Shown in pieces: positions 22,408 through 35,651 of a DNA stretch of 64,000 nt. The position numbers were made by a program, and so were the translations under genes. The stretch is from Peribolospora baueri (taxonomy: Eukaryota > Basidiomycota > Peribolosporomycetes > Peribolosporales > Peribolosporaceae): NCBI GenBank assembly GCA_029717555.1, contig JAMDHS010000010.1, forward strand, positions 186,001 through 250,000. The letters run 5' to 3'. Within the stretch, counting starts at the first letter, position 1. Every line of letters begins with the position of its first letter. The notes below the pieces were generated by a model. It did no database searches. It was not told the origin of the DNA and was given only the letters and a program-made list of their open reading frames with translations.

Positions 22408-25328
22408 ATGCTGCTTGCCTCGCTCTTAGTCCTTGCGGCAGTCACAGGACGCGAGGCGGCGGCTTGGTACCTCCCGGGCTCCGCTCCCCGGTCGTACGCC
22501 CCTCTTGATCCTGTCGATGTTACAGTCAACGCTCTGACCCCTTCGATCAACCCTCAAAATCAGATCAAGGTGTGTGCCGCACCATTGGGCCGCTGGTGAT
22601 TTCAGTAGAGATATTCAGGCCGTGGACCTGCCGGCTATTTAGCAACAATGCTCAATTCCCCATCTCATTCCCCGCGTTTGCGTTGCAGTCGCTCGTCTCT
22701 TACGACTTTTATGATGATCGGCTTCATTTCTGCAAGCCTCCTGGAGGCCCTCAACGGCACAGCGAGAATTTGGGAGAGGCATTATTCGGAGACCGTATCC
22801 TGACGTCCCCTCTCGAGGTGATCGCTTCGCACCGTCGCCTCGCTCTTCTTGAAGGCGTTGATCGCAGCTCGTTCTGACCACCTCAACGCGGATGCAATTT
22901 TCTCCATGCAGGTGCGAATGCTGCAGAATACGACCTGTCAGACCCTCTGCACCTCTGCCATTCCGCCCGGAGATGCCAAATTCATCAACGACCGAATTCG
23001 CGAGTCGTACACCGTCAACTGGGCCGTCGATGGTCTTCCTGTTGCCCATATGATGGTTGAGGAGAAGACTCAGGACATATTTTATTCCGTCGGGTTCGCT
23101 CTAGGTTCGACCGACGGGCCACTGGAACAGCCTGTCCTGTACAACCACTTCACGCTTTATTTGGAGTATCATGAGAGGTCACCGCAGGACTTGAGAGTTG
23201 TTGGCGCTCTGATCTGGCTCAAGAGGTGCGTGCCAGTTGTGTGCTTTATCAATGGTTTCGTGCGTGTATAGTGTCAAGCCGCGCAAATCTGACGTCCTTT
23301 GCCATGACATTCTGACACTGCAGCATTGATCATAGCCGTTCAGGAGGATCATGCTCTCCAGCCTCGACGTACCCTCTAGTATTGAGCGAATCGGCCCGGA
23401 CCAGTGTGGCATACACTTACGATGTTATCTGGAGACCCTCCGATGTGCCTTGGGCTTTGAGATGGGATGCTTACCTTCGCGTTTTCGACCCTCGGATTCA
23501 TTGGATGTCTTTGGCGAATTCTGCACTGGTTGTCGGGTTCTTGTGCGCTGTCGCCTGTTTGCTCCTGCTCCGAGCCGCCAACCGGGACATTACTCGATAC
23601 AATGCCGTCCTGTTCGACGATGAAGGCCTAGCAGAGGATTGGGGCTGGAAGTTGATCCATGGAGAGGTCTTCCGTGCTCCACGCCGCCCACTTCTTCTGT
23701 CTGTTTTAGTGGGCAGCGGCGCCCACCTTCTTGCCATGTCCTCTGTGACGCTCGGTGGGTAACCGAAGAAGGCTGCAGATATCCTACCAGCTTCTATGGT
23801 GTCCTGACGTTTATGGTTCTCATCCATTCAGTCTTCGCTCTCCTTGGCTTCCTCTCCCCTTCCAATCGAGGCTCCCTCGGCACAGCCCTCCTGGTCACCT
23901 ATGTGCTGTTTGGGTCGGTCTCAGGCTGGGTGTCAATGCGGACGTACATGTCGATGGACGGTGAGAAGTGGAAGCAGTGCATGTTTTTGTCCGCCACTCT
24001 TCTCCCTACGTAAGTCTCTTTTTCACACTTGCTGAATCTGCGCCGCCGTCACCGGCGCCGTTCTGTACTGAAATTCCATTTATGTTTCTAATTGTTGTAA
24101 TGTGTAGGACCGTCTTTGCTGCCATGCATCTCTTGAATTTCTTTCTTGTTGGAAGTGGAGCTTCGGGCGCAGTTCCTTTCGGTGAGACCAGTCTTGTATC
24201 TTTCTTCTGATTGCGATTTTGCCATAGTGGCTGACATCCCCTCAATGCTCGTACCCGATAGGGACGATGGCCGCCCTGGTAGCTCTCTGGTTCCTGGTCT
24301 CCACCCCGTTGTGTATCATCGGTGCGATCTTGGCGCTGCGAAGAGGGGCTGCAAATCACCCGACCAAGGTCCACCCTATTCCGCGACAGGTAGGTGACTA
24401 AAGTTTCCACATCCATTCTACATCAATGTGAATTGATATGCATATGTTCATCTGATCAGATCCCGCCTCGGCCTTGGTACATGGGCTTGATTGTGAGTAT
24501 GGAGAGAATTGCGTCGCCACACTGATTTTCTCATCCTGAGTCTGCAATTTTCTACGCCAGCCAAGCACTTTAATGTGCGGCATTCTTCCTTTCGGCGTGA
24601 GTCTGACCTACTGCACAGCTGCTTACCGTGCCTAGCTTTGAAACTGATGGAGATTTTTCCAGGCTATTGCCATTGAGGGTTATTATCTCTCAACCAGCGT
24701 CTGGGGTGGACGCATATATTATGCCTTCGGTTTCCTCTCTCTCACTTTGGCTATCGCTTTCCTGGCGAGCGCAACCGTCGCCGTTCTTAACTGCTGTGAG
24801 TTGTCTTTCGGCTGAGAGCTTTGGACGCGGCGTATGCATATAGAATGCTAAACTAACAAGTGTCTCCTGTGCTTGACATGTCGTCATCAGACTTCACTTT
24901 GTGCAGAGAGGAATGGAGGTACGTCTTTGTGCGGCGATTTACACTTGGAATTGATATGCTTGGCCCCTGCCCCTTGTTCTTATCTCGCTCTCATTGATTT
25001 CTTCCATCCGTGCCGCAGGTGGCAATGGAGGGCTTTCTTGACCGGAGGGGGTTCGGCTTTCTGGCTGGTCGCTTTTGGCTTGCTTTACTCTGCCCGACTC
25101 GCTCTCGAAGGCTTTGTCAACAAGGTCCTCTTTACGGGCTATTTACTGCTCGCCGCACTGCTCTGGTTCATCGTCACTGGTGAGCTTGATTAGTCTTCTG
25201 GAACCATGTTTAGGTGTGTCATCGACTGAATACATCCACTTCGCTTTCTTCAAATAGGGTCGATCGGATGGCTGGCTTGCTATGCCACTGTCCGCACTTT
25301 GTACTCTCGTGTTCTGCGGATAGACTGA
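22408..25328 (+). CDS. TM9SF/EMP70 nonaspanin membrane protein
   Basis: Nonaspanins are nine-helix proteins of endosomes and Golgi involved in membrane-protein sorting and, in yeast, copper/iron homeostasis. Splicing 22408-22569, 22689-22817, 22912-23225, 23324-23754, 23832-24009, 24108-24181, 24262-24389, 24460-24492, 24561-24596, 24663-24795, 24891-24918, 25019-25179 and 25258-25328 is in phase and gives 625 residues, normal for the family. A signal peptide (MLLASLLVLAAVTG) precedes a ~240-residue lumenal domain. Diagnostic blocks follow in order: YTYDVIW-PSDV-W--RWD, GWKLIHGEVFR, VLVGSGAHLL, LGFLSPSNRGSL, GSGASGAVPFGT, LMCGILPFGAIAIE and a helix-rich end. Which paralogue (Tmn1/2/3) cannot be told. 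Confidence 0.95.
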
Positions 25329-25470
25329 AGGGTTGCGTGAGCAGCCTGTTTCGGTCTTTTATCTGCGGGGATGGAAGCCAGTGGCCGTAATAGTTACTAG
25401 AAATACAGGATCGTCCATACACTACACAGTACACAGGATACTTGGTGTCAAAGAAAGTGTCGCGACGGAC

Positions 25471-27450
<1,980 letters not shown>

Positions 27451-27635
27451 GCTGGAGGTGGGGTTTGGTGTGGTGGTTGGAGACGAAGGTGTGCGCAGCG
27501 ACGCACGAGTAGGGTTATCCCACCGGAGCGTGATTGAGTGATCGAGTGAGGCCCGGCCGTCGACCATCAGGCACTCATAGCATAGACTCACGATCTTGCC
27601 TTTTTGACCACCTCCTCCAAAAGGAAGGGAAAACG
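27451..27635. promoter_or_regulatory. Short divergent promoter, ESA1 / DOM34
   Basis: Only 185 bases separate the two divergent ATGs, so ESA1 and DOM34 must share or interleave promoter elements and 5' UTRs. Confidence 0.6.
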
Positions 27636-30024
27636 ATGAAGGTTATCAAGAAAGCGATAGACAAGACGGAGAGCGGGTACGTCACCCTTTGTGCGGAGGA
27701 GGACGAGGACATGTGGCACGTGTACAACTTGATCAATGCAGTGAGTGGGTGAAGCGCGACGGAGGGTTGTGGGCCGTGTGGCTCCATGGGGGACGGAGGA
27801 GTTGACTTCTTTCTGTCGCCCTCGCGTGCTTACTTGTTCGCATGCCCGTCTTCAACTTTGCAGGGTGATGAAGTGCGCGCGCCAGCGATTCGGTAAGTTT
27901 CTCCCTACAGTGCGCCCGTCCAGCCCCGGGCGTAGAACAAGAGCCCTCGGTGCTTGGATGGGAGTCGACTCCCTCATCTCAGCATCCTTCCCTTCTTTCC
28001 TCTGTCGTAGTGATTTTCATTTTATTGAAACCCTCCAACTTTTCCCTCCCTCTGCCGCGAATAGACGAGTCGTATCCGAATCCTCAACTGGGTCCACCGA
28101 ATCTCACCGCGTTCGACTCAACCTGACGCTCCAGGTGGAAAGGGTAGCATTTGACGCCTCCAACTCTGCCGGGCCCTCCGATCCCGGTCTAGGCGGCGGG
28201 ACCCCGGGGACGGGGGGAGGTGGTGCGGGTGGTCCCGGGGCTTCGGGAACATCCACTCCTGGCGGAGGTGGCAGTACTCCTTCCGCGGCATCGGGAGGAG
28301 GCGCGACTCTCTCCATTTCCGGCCGTGTTACCTCGGAGAACCCGTACGTGAAGATGGGTGCGTATCATACCTTGGACCTGGAGAAGAACCGAAATTTTAC
28401 GATCGGGAAAGAGGAGTGGGATAGCGTACATCTGGAGAGGATTCAGGAGAGCGCGGACGTCGGGGCTAGGGCGGAGGTGGGGGCCGTCGTCATGGGCGAA
28501 GGTGAGCGATATTCGGAGCACATGTTCGTACTGCGTTTCGACATGGCTGTCGGTTTGTGGAGCGCGTTTCGTCCGAATTGACGGTGCAGATGCGACGCAT
28601 GGAACGTTTTTCGTTTGGGACCCACCGCTCAGGAACGGCCGCGGTGTGCCTCCTGACGGAGCACATGACGGTGGTACGACAACGTATAGACATGCCGATT
28701 CCGCGCAAACGCAAGGGATCAACGACACTGGCAGAGAAGGTGGGTTAGAGAGGGCTTCGAGACTGGGACGGAAGGAGTCGTGGTGCGAATTTGCCGCGGA
28801 CCTGCTTACAGCTCGACTGATCAGATCGCATATTGTGTCCTTTTCACTTGTGTCGGGCTGTGCCTCTGCCCTATTCATTTTTTTTTCGATCAGGCTACAT
28901 CCCGCTTCTACGCCGCTCTCTACGCCGCCATCATTCGCCTGCTCTCCCTCCCAGCCATCCGCCTCATCATCCTTGCCTCGCCAGGATTCACAAAGGACAC
29001 GGTATACGAGTACCTCTTTGCCGAGGCGACGCGTAGGGGGGATAGGCTGCTCCTGGGAAGCGGTGTGAGGCAAAAGTTTTTAAGGTTGCACTGCTCCAGC
29101 CCGCATGTGCACAGCCTTGTCGAGGTTCTGAGCAGTCCCGAGGTGAGTCGGTGGACTGGAAGCTGGGCAGCACTCGGTCTTGGGCGTCCCAGGGTGGCCG
29201 CGTTAGGTGCGCGGTCTCGTCGTTATTGACCCAGTCCACCTTGTCCTGCATGGTTTCCTCTGGTCGCTGGCGCCATCAAGGTGGCATCTCAACTCAAGGA
29301 CACGCGTTTCGCACGAGAAGGGCTGATGCTGGACAAGTACGCCCAGGACCATCCCTCCCATCGCACAACTCACCTGTCCTGACTGGTTTTTTAATTGCTC
29401 GCTCTCGCCCTCTCTCGAGCAGGTTCTTCAAGATGCTCTCGCAAGACGAGCTACGAGCTTGGTACGGCGAACAACACGTCGAGAGGGCTGCGGAGAGGGG
29501 AGCGGTTGGCACGCTGTTGATCAGCGACGGCCTGTTCAGGTGCGTCGTCCTTCTACGAGACTGCAAGGGACGATCAAAGGCGCGAGCTGGAGGGGGAGAT
29601 TGCGGCCGCTGATTGCCGCACATGTCTTGACGCGCAGATCGCCAGATCCGCAGCGACGGAAACGGTTTGTGAGACTGGTGGAGGAATGCAGGAAGCAGGG
29701 CGCCGAGGTGCTCATCTTCTCGAGCATGCACGAGAGCGGGATGCGTGAGTAGGCGGTTGTTTTCCATCTCTCGGACGAATTCCCTACGCCGTGGCGAGGA
29801 GAGAGTATGCTCGGGCTGACACGAAAGTTCGATGGGCCCCCTTCCCCTTCCTCTTCCTTTACACGGCCGGGACTGACACAGAGCTGAACCAGCTGACGGG
29901 CATCGCCGCTATCTTGACGTTCCCGTTGGACATCGAGGTGGTGGAAGAGGAGGAGCGCGTGGAGAGGGAGGAACGGGAGGAGCGAGAGCGAAGAGAGCGG
30001 GAGGCGGCGAATGGCGGCAGCTGA
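27636..30024 (+). CDS. DOM34: DOM34/Pelota ribosome-rescue factor
   Basis: Dom34 is an eRF1-like protein that binds stalled ribosomes with HBS1 and, with Rli1/ABCE1, splits them. Exons 27636-27740, 27864-27892, 28065-28501, 28633-28739, 28894-29142, 29281-29336, 29423-29539, 29638-29744 and 29882-30024 keep phase and give 449 residues. The N-domain starts MKVIKKAID and includes WHVYNLI-AGDEV-A--IR. The central domain has [15 protein letters not shown] and LASPGFTKD; the C-terminal domain has [12 protein letters not shown] and [15 protein letters not shown], then an acidic/basic tail. It is about 60 residues longer than usual because of a Gly/Ser/Pro-rich insertion in the N-domain and the extended Glu/Arg C-terminus. 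It has no GGQ motif, as expected for Pelota. Confidence 0.95.
28172..28316 (+). other. Gly/Ser/Pro-rich insertion within DOM34
   Basis: About 48 residues dominated by Gly, Ser, Thr and Pro inside the N-terminal Sm-like domain, between the strand ending [10 protein letters not shown] and the strand TLSISGRV. It is in frame, uninterrupted by splice signals, and not part of the usual fold, so it is probably a disordered surface loop. Confidence 0.7.
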
Positions 30025-30698
30025 GTCGTAACCCGTTCGATGTACGTGATGCGCGTTCTAGAATGCTATCTATCTATACAGGCGACGTCGGCCGTAGCAC
30101 GTGGGCGTCCGTTGCCCGTCTTCGCGACGCCGGTTCCTCCCGGATGTACCGTAAGTGACATTATCTCAGCAACACTCCGACCGGGCACACATGCTCGCCG
30201 GAATTGACGGAAAGACGGGGCTCGGGTTTAACGGGAAGAGGCACGTGCTCCTGCTTACGTGTATTAGTCAGGCGCGCTTCGGCCGAATGGTCGGGAAGGC
30301 GCGATCGAGAAGAAAATGGTCGCAGAAGTTGGCTGGTCGTTGCAGAGGCCGGGCGAGGAGGTCGGTGCGGGCGGTGAGGTGAGAGGGAGAAAGACGTACG
30401 CAGGACTTGAGGAGCGCAAGAGATGAGAGAGGGATGGGATGGGATGGGTGACGAGCATGCTGACAAAGGCACAGCGAGAGCCGTCTTGGCCCATTTGTCT
30501 TGCTCGTCTCGTCTCGTCGGAAGCTTCCAGGTGAACATCGACGCACGCACAACCACAACCGGACGGGCCGCGCTGGCCGGGAGGAGGATCAACGGAAGGT
30601 ACATAAGCCAGCTTGTGAGCGATCCGTGAAATGAAGAAACCTCATTCCCCCCTCGCCTTTGCCCTCACCACTCGACTTGCCCATCCTACCTCGTCACC
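30025..30698. other. Region between DOM34 and quinone reductase, possible minus-strand ORF
   Basis: A 147-codon open frame runs on the minus strand from an ATG at 30604 to 30161. It contains intron-like signals (GTACGT donor, a CTGACTAAT branch-point-like string and an AAGCAG acceptor), yet splicing at those signals does not keep the frame. No domain was recognised. It could be a small gene, an antisense transcript or chance. Confidence 0.25.
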
Positions 30699-31961
30699 AT
30701 GCCCGCCAAGATCGCCGTCGTTGTCCAGTGAGTAGTCGCAGAGGCATGCCAGCTCTCTCACCCTTCACCCTTTCCGTCGCCCTCCTCGTCCCGTCCACGT
30801 CCACGTCCACGTCCACGTCCACGTCCTCGTGCTCATCTCTCCTTCCTTCCTCTTCCCCCTAGCTCCCTCTGGGGCCACATTAACACCCTGGCCCAGGATG
30901 TCGTCAAGGGTCTCCAGGAGGCCGGCGCCGAGGTCAAGGTGTTCCAGTTCCCGGAGACCCTCTCGGAAGAGATCCTGGCCAAGATGCACGCCAACAAGAG
31001 CCTCACCGCCTCTTACCCTGTCATCACTCCCAATGACCTCAAGGAGTTCGATGGCGTGAGTCTTTCCCTCCCTCCGTTTCTATCGCCCACCAGAACAACG
31101 GCGTGCGCCGCAGCCGGCCTTTCGTGCGAGCGGACGATACTGAATCAGGTTTGCCGATCTTTGCCTCGTCGTAATAGTTCCTCTTCGGTTTTGGCACCAG
31201 GTACGGCCGTGCCCCCGCCCAGGCGTCTGCCTTCTTTGACGCCACTGGCGGTCTCTGGGCCTCTGGCGCGCTCGTCGGCAAGTTTGCCGGCATCTTCACC
31301 TCCACCGCCTCTCAGCACGGTGGCCAGGAGACGACCGCTTGTGAGACTCAGACGCTTTCGATATGCCTTTTTTTTTTCCTGCTCGTCGTGGTCGCGCACG
31401 GGATTGTCCTGACCTCGGAGGCTCCGCTGCCCTCTCGATTCGCCCCCTCCCCCAATCACCAGTGTCCACCATCCCTTTCTTCGCCCACCAGGGCATCATC
31501 TTCGTCCCCATCGGCTTCGCCGCCCCGGAGATCACCGACCTCACCGAGATCGTCGGCGGCTCCGCTTATGGCGCCGCTACGATGGCTGTGAGTGGACAGC
31601 CCACTCCGTCCTTTTCGAATTTTGTCGCGACGGCGTGAGACTGACTGCGTATGGCGTCCATCTCCTTTGGAATTTCCCTCCTTCTCCGATCTGCTTCCTC
31701 TCTCTCTCACAGGGCGCCGACGGCTCCCGCCAGGTCACCGCCAAGGAGCTCTCCGTTGCTCGCTTCCAGGGCAAGCACTGTGAGCTTTTCCTTTCGCCGT
31801 CTCCTTTCCTTCCCGTCCACGTCGTCGGTCCACCGAAGCCCGAACGCGCTGACCACCCCCCTCTCTCCTTTTATTATCTTGCGCGGCACCTTCATTTCGT
31901 TTTTTGCCCAATCCACCCAGTCGGCACGATCGTCAACCAGTTCGTTGCTGGCAAGAAGTAA
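30699..31961 (+). CDS. WrbA-type NAD(P)H:quinone reductase (flavodoxin-like)
   Basis: FMN-dependent enzyme that reduces quinones by two electrons and protects against oxidative stress; fungal members (Pst2/Ycp4/Rfs1 type) associate with the plasma membrane or eisosomes. Splicing 30699-30727, 30863-31055, 31178-31340, 31463-31587, 31713-31779 and 31921-31961 gives 205 residues, the usual size. The start [16 protein letters not shown] is the flavodoxin phosphate loop, followed by [21 protein letters not shown] and [27 protein letters not shown], and then [11 protein letters not shown]. The ATG sits in a TCACCATGCC context. Intron 1 contains a hexanucleotide repeat. Confidence 0.93.
30792..30825. 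repeat. GTCCAC hexanucleotide repeat in an intron
   Basis: Five to six tandem copies of GTCCAC (ACGTCC) within the first intron of the quinone reductase gene. They give a Thr-Trp repeat on the opposite strand, which is not taken as coding. Confidence 0.85.
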
Positions 31962-32466
31962 ACTAGTCCTCCCAGGCTCGTTCCCTTCTGCCTCCTATCC
32001 TGACAGGACGGCCCATAATCTTCCCTCTCCCCGCCCTCTCCTAATACAAAGGAGCCATCCTCTTTCAGTCCGCCGCTCCTCGTCGCCCGCCCCTTTTCCT
32101 TCCCCGGAAGTTCCTGTGACACGTCGTTTCGGTGGAAATCGAGCTTTTTTTTTTTGCAAATGCGTTCGTCCCGTCCGCTCTGGTTTGAGTTCGTGAGCTA
32201 GCAAGACGAGCCGAGCCAGCGTTGAAAAGAGTCAAAACAAAACCGACCGGGGCGATGGAATCTGCTAAGCTAAGCTAGCGTTGACCATTTCCTCATCGTA
32301 CACCCAATGGCTGAAATGAGAACGCGCTAGCATCATCACTGTCGGTCCCTGATGCCGGGAGGGCCGCCAGACGGCCCCTCGGCCATCGTTAAGCGGTCGA
32401 CGCGCCATGTCGCAACACATCAACCCCTTCCTTCTTTCCATCTCCCTCCTCCAGCCCCGGCTTCGT
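31962..32466. other. Convergent 3' intergenic region
   Basis: Separates the stop codons of the quinone reductase (+) and the mitochondrial P-loop protein (-). A T10 tract is near 32142-32153. No supported gene. Confidence 0.5.
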
Positions 32467-35168
32467 CTATATCGTCCCTCCATGCCCGTTCTTCAACGCC
32501 CTCAACGCCTCCTTCGCCTCCTCGATTCTCCGCCGGCGCTTGACTACCAGTTCGGACAGCAGTCGGCTCGCTTCGAGTGGCTTGCCGAGCACGTGTCGCG
32601 ATAGGACGCGGTCGAGGTTAGACTGCGTAGTGCGGGGCGTAACGAGGAGAAAAAAAAAAAGTGAGCCTCGGACGGACGAAGAAAGGGTTGGAAGACAGGA
32701 TCGACGGAAAAAAACGAAAGAAAACTTTGAAACCAAGCCAAGCACCCAAGCCTTAGCCCATTTACTCTCTCACCTCCAAATCCGCCCTCAGCCCGTCTCC
32801 GACCCTGTCCCACGCCTTCCAATACCGCTTCTGCGCCTTCTTCCACCCTCCCTGTAGCCTCCAGACGGCCAGAGCGGTAGCAAGACTCGCTGCGCCCACG
32901 GCGTTGGGCGTCTCCAGGAGGGCTGTCCAAGCGGCCCAGTAGCTTGCCACCACGCTGCTTCCGCCTAGGACGTAGGCCTCCAGTACGCAGTGCTGTGCGC
33001 CCATCTGAAGAGCATCGATCGGTCCTCCCGGCGCTGCCAGCTGCTCTCTTCGACGAGAGAGGGGTTCAGAGAGCGACGAAGGCGGGAGAGAGCGCAGTGG
33101 TGGATAGGAGGCAGAGATGGTGTTGAGAAGGAGAGCGGAGTGGAAAGGAGAGGCACCTGTGGAGGAGAGCGCATCTTGAGGGGAGAGAGAGTGAAGGATG
33201 GCGTCGGTACGGGAGGAATGATGCGAAGCGAGAGAGAGAAGTCGGCCTGTTTCGTACACGAGCTAGAGAGAAAGGAAGAGGCGGCCACGCACGAGAAACG
33301 ATCAAATCAACAATCCCGTACGGGAAAACGACGTCGACAACGGTGCAGGACGAGGAGAAAGACAAGCTCGACGCAAGGCGAGCCACTCACCTTCGTCTCC
33401 AAGCCCCTCCCGAAACTCCTCTCCACTGCGGCCTTCGTCTCGACGCCCACGTCGTCCACTTTCCAAAACAACTTCCACCACTGGAGCCTGGCTTTCAATG
33501 CTTCTTCCACCTCCTTCCGTGCGCTTCGCAATCTTTTTCCTACCTCGTCCTCCGCCCCTTGCCCGCTGCTCTTGAACGAGCTTGCAACGTCAAGGCCCTC
33601 CTCTTTCCGTCCCCCCTCGTTCGCCTGAGAACCTCGCAAACCAAGCACACCCTCCCGCGTGACCCTCGCTGCCTCCCTCGCCTCCTTTGACAACACCTCC
33701 GACCGCCCTACCACCTCTCTCACCTCGTCCTCCGCCCGCACCAACGCAGCCGTGGCCGTTTCTAACGCTCGAGAAAGTGCGAACTGTACAGAGCGTAGTC
33801 GGAGCGCGACGGTGCGTCGAGCCAAAGGAGAAGGCGGTAGTGGGCTCCCGTCGCCACCGATGCCGCTGTCATGGTCAACGTCCGTGTCAAGATCCACGCG
33901 CGCCTCGAGGATGGAGCGCACTGCCGAAACGCCCGAAGCGGCCTGGCGCCTTTCGAACTCGTTCACCGCCTCTGAGCGACTCAGCGGTCTCCCGCGGGAG
34001 TCGACGTTGTGTCGGAAGACGGCGTTCGCGACGTGCGCATCGTTCGTGTCTATCCAATGCACAGAGGGCAACGGCGTGCGTCCGCCAAGTCCTTCGCCTG
34101 GGAGAAGGGAGCCCAAGTTTCGAAGCACGAAGTCCTCTTGTTGTGCTCGAGGGAGGATGGAATCAAGAGAGGATAGCCGATTTACGATAACGTGAGTGTT
34201 GGGCTTTGAGGCGAAATGGCGGAGGAGGTTGAGCGTCGGGGAGGTGTAGCGCGAGAGGGTGTGGGGATGCTGGAGGAGGAGGAGAGAGGGGAAGACGAAG
34301 AATAGGATGTCCGAGGCGTAAAGCACGTCTAGAGTGGACGGTGATGGTGAAGGATCTGCGATGGCGTGGAGTTTCCAGATCGTGAGCACCGATAAACAAG
34401 GCTTGGCTGTGAAGTAAACGCGGAGGTCAGGACGACTCCTCACCGATCATTTCGAGCACCTTGCTCCCAGTCCCCTTGAGCCAATCTGATGGTAATCGGA
34501 TATTTCCCTCCTCATCCCTGCCAACCTGAGCTCCATAAGAGATCCGCGAGATGCGCGGGCGTCCCCCGTCGTCCACCGCCGTGGAAGGATAACGGTCGAG
34601 CAGGGCGAGACGGCGCGGGTCGGTCTCATCGTAAAGGGGGTCGTCCAAAAGAGCGTCGACGAGCGAGGTGGTGCCTGAGAGACTGTCTCCAACGACTACA
34701 AGCAATTGAGACAAAGACGAATGATCAAGCATAAGCGGACACGCTCGCCTGGCGATGGCAGCAGCTCGGCCTCAGGATAGCACGGAGCGGCAGAAACCCA
34801 CAAGCGACGCTCGCGCTCCTCTCCCTTCCCTCCGCTAGATCCTCCACTAGCATAGTCAACCTCCTCTTCCACTCATCGTCCTCGATAAACGTATCAAACA
34901 AGGCCTTCGCGCCCCTCAGGTCATTGCGGGCTCGAAGACGCGGGGAGATCGGCACGCTTCCACCGGAGGAGGGCGGAAAAGACGCGGGAGTTGGTGTAGA
35001 TACGGGCGGGTTCGGGTTCGGTTTCGACTGCCGTTGGGTGACGGGGGAGGACGAAGCGACGGCAGCCGCCGAGCTAGCCCAGCGGGGCAACCGGACAAAG
35101 CCGTGCGCCGGTGCTGGCCGTGATGTACTGGCCTTGACCAACTGACGAGCGCTGATGGGGCGTTTCAT
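32467..35168 (-). CDS. Mitochondrial P-loop/dynamin-like protein
   Basis: Exons 35168-34802, 34695-34444, 34406-33391, 33262-32774 and 32622-32467 are phase-consistent and give 759 residues. The N-terminus (MKRPISARQLVKASTSRPA...) is basic, hydroxylated and free of acidic residues, as in a mitochondrial presequence. After intron 1 comes a P-loop-like string VGDSLSGTTSLVDALL in which the usual Lys is Thr, then a region with hydrophobic LDVLYASDILFFVFPSLLLL and NTHVIVNRL. A helical second half carries coiled-coil-like Arg/Glu stretches and a hydrophobic hairpin around VVASYWAAWTALL. This layout resembles the fungal Mmc1-type mitochondrial dynamin-like family, which I recall rather than verify. 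Nucleotide hydrolysis is doubtful given the altered P-loop. Confidence 0.6.
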
Positions 35169-35651
35169 GGGGGTGAGGAGAGTTATCCACCGACTGGGCC
35201 TTCCGAAGTTCGCGACGTCTCAGGACTGCCCGCCGGCGCCGCAGCAAGGCTTCGGCCACGTGCGAGCGACAGGCGGGTGGCCTGAGCGGGACGGTCTGGA
35301 CGGGTGAGAAATTCGCGACCATCCGTCTCGAAAGCCACCTCTGGCCATGTTCGGTCCATTCATTTCCTCCTTCCGGTCGTACAGACAAGCGACGAGGCCA
35401 AAGGACGAGAAGGGCAGCAGGGACTGAAAGCGCGTGCGTGGTGCATGTACATGTAGAGGAGAGGTAATCACTAGCACATTCAGACACGGTGATGAGTGCC
35501 AATGAGGGCGCGTTGGGACGAGCGAGGAGGGGTGACGGCGGGGTGCCTTGAGATCCGGTTGGTTTCCACTTAGAGAATCGGAGGAGGCGGACGTGGACGA
35601 GCACTCACGGAAGACGGCCGGCCAGGAAGGGGTGGAGCCGCCAATTGCATC
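35169..35651. other. Intergenic region
   Basis: Lies between the start of the mitochondrial protein gene and the stop of the calcium exchanger, both on the minus strand. It should include the exchanger 3' UTR and the other gene's promoter. No gene was recognised. Confidence 0.4.

Noticed and set aside
30765-30989. Minus-strand frame with a Thr-Trp repeat
   Set aside because: It is the antisense reading of the GTCCAC repeat in an intron and the following exon of the quinone reductase.
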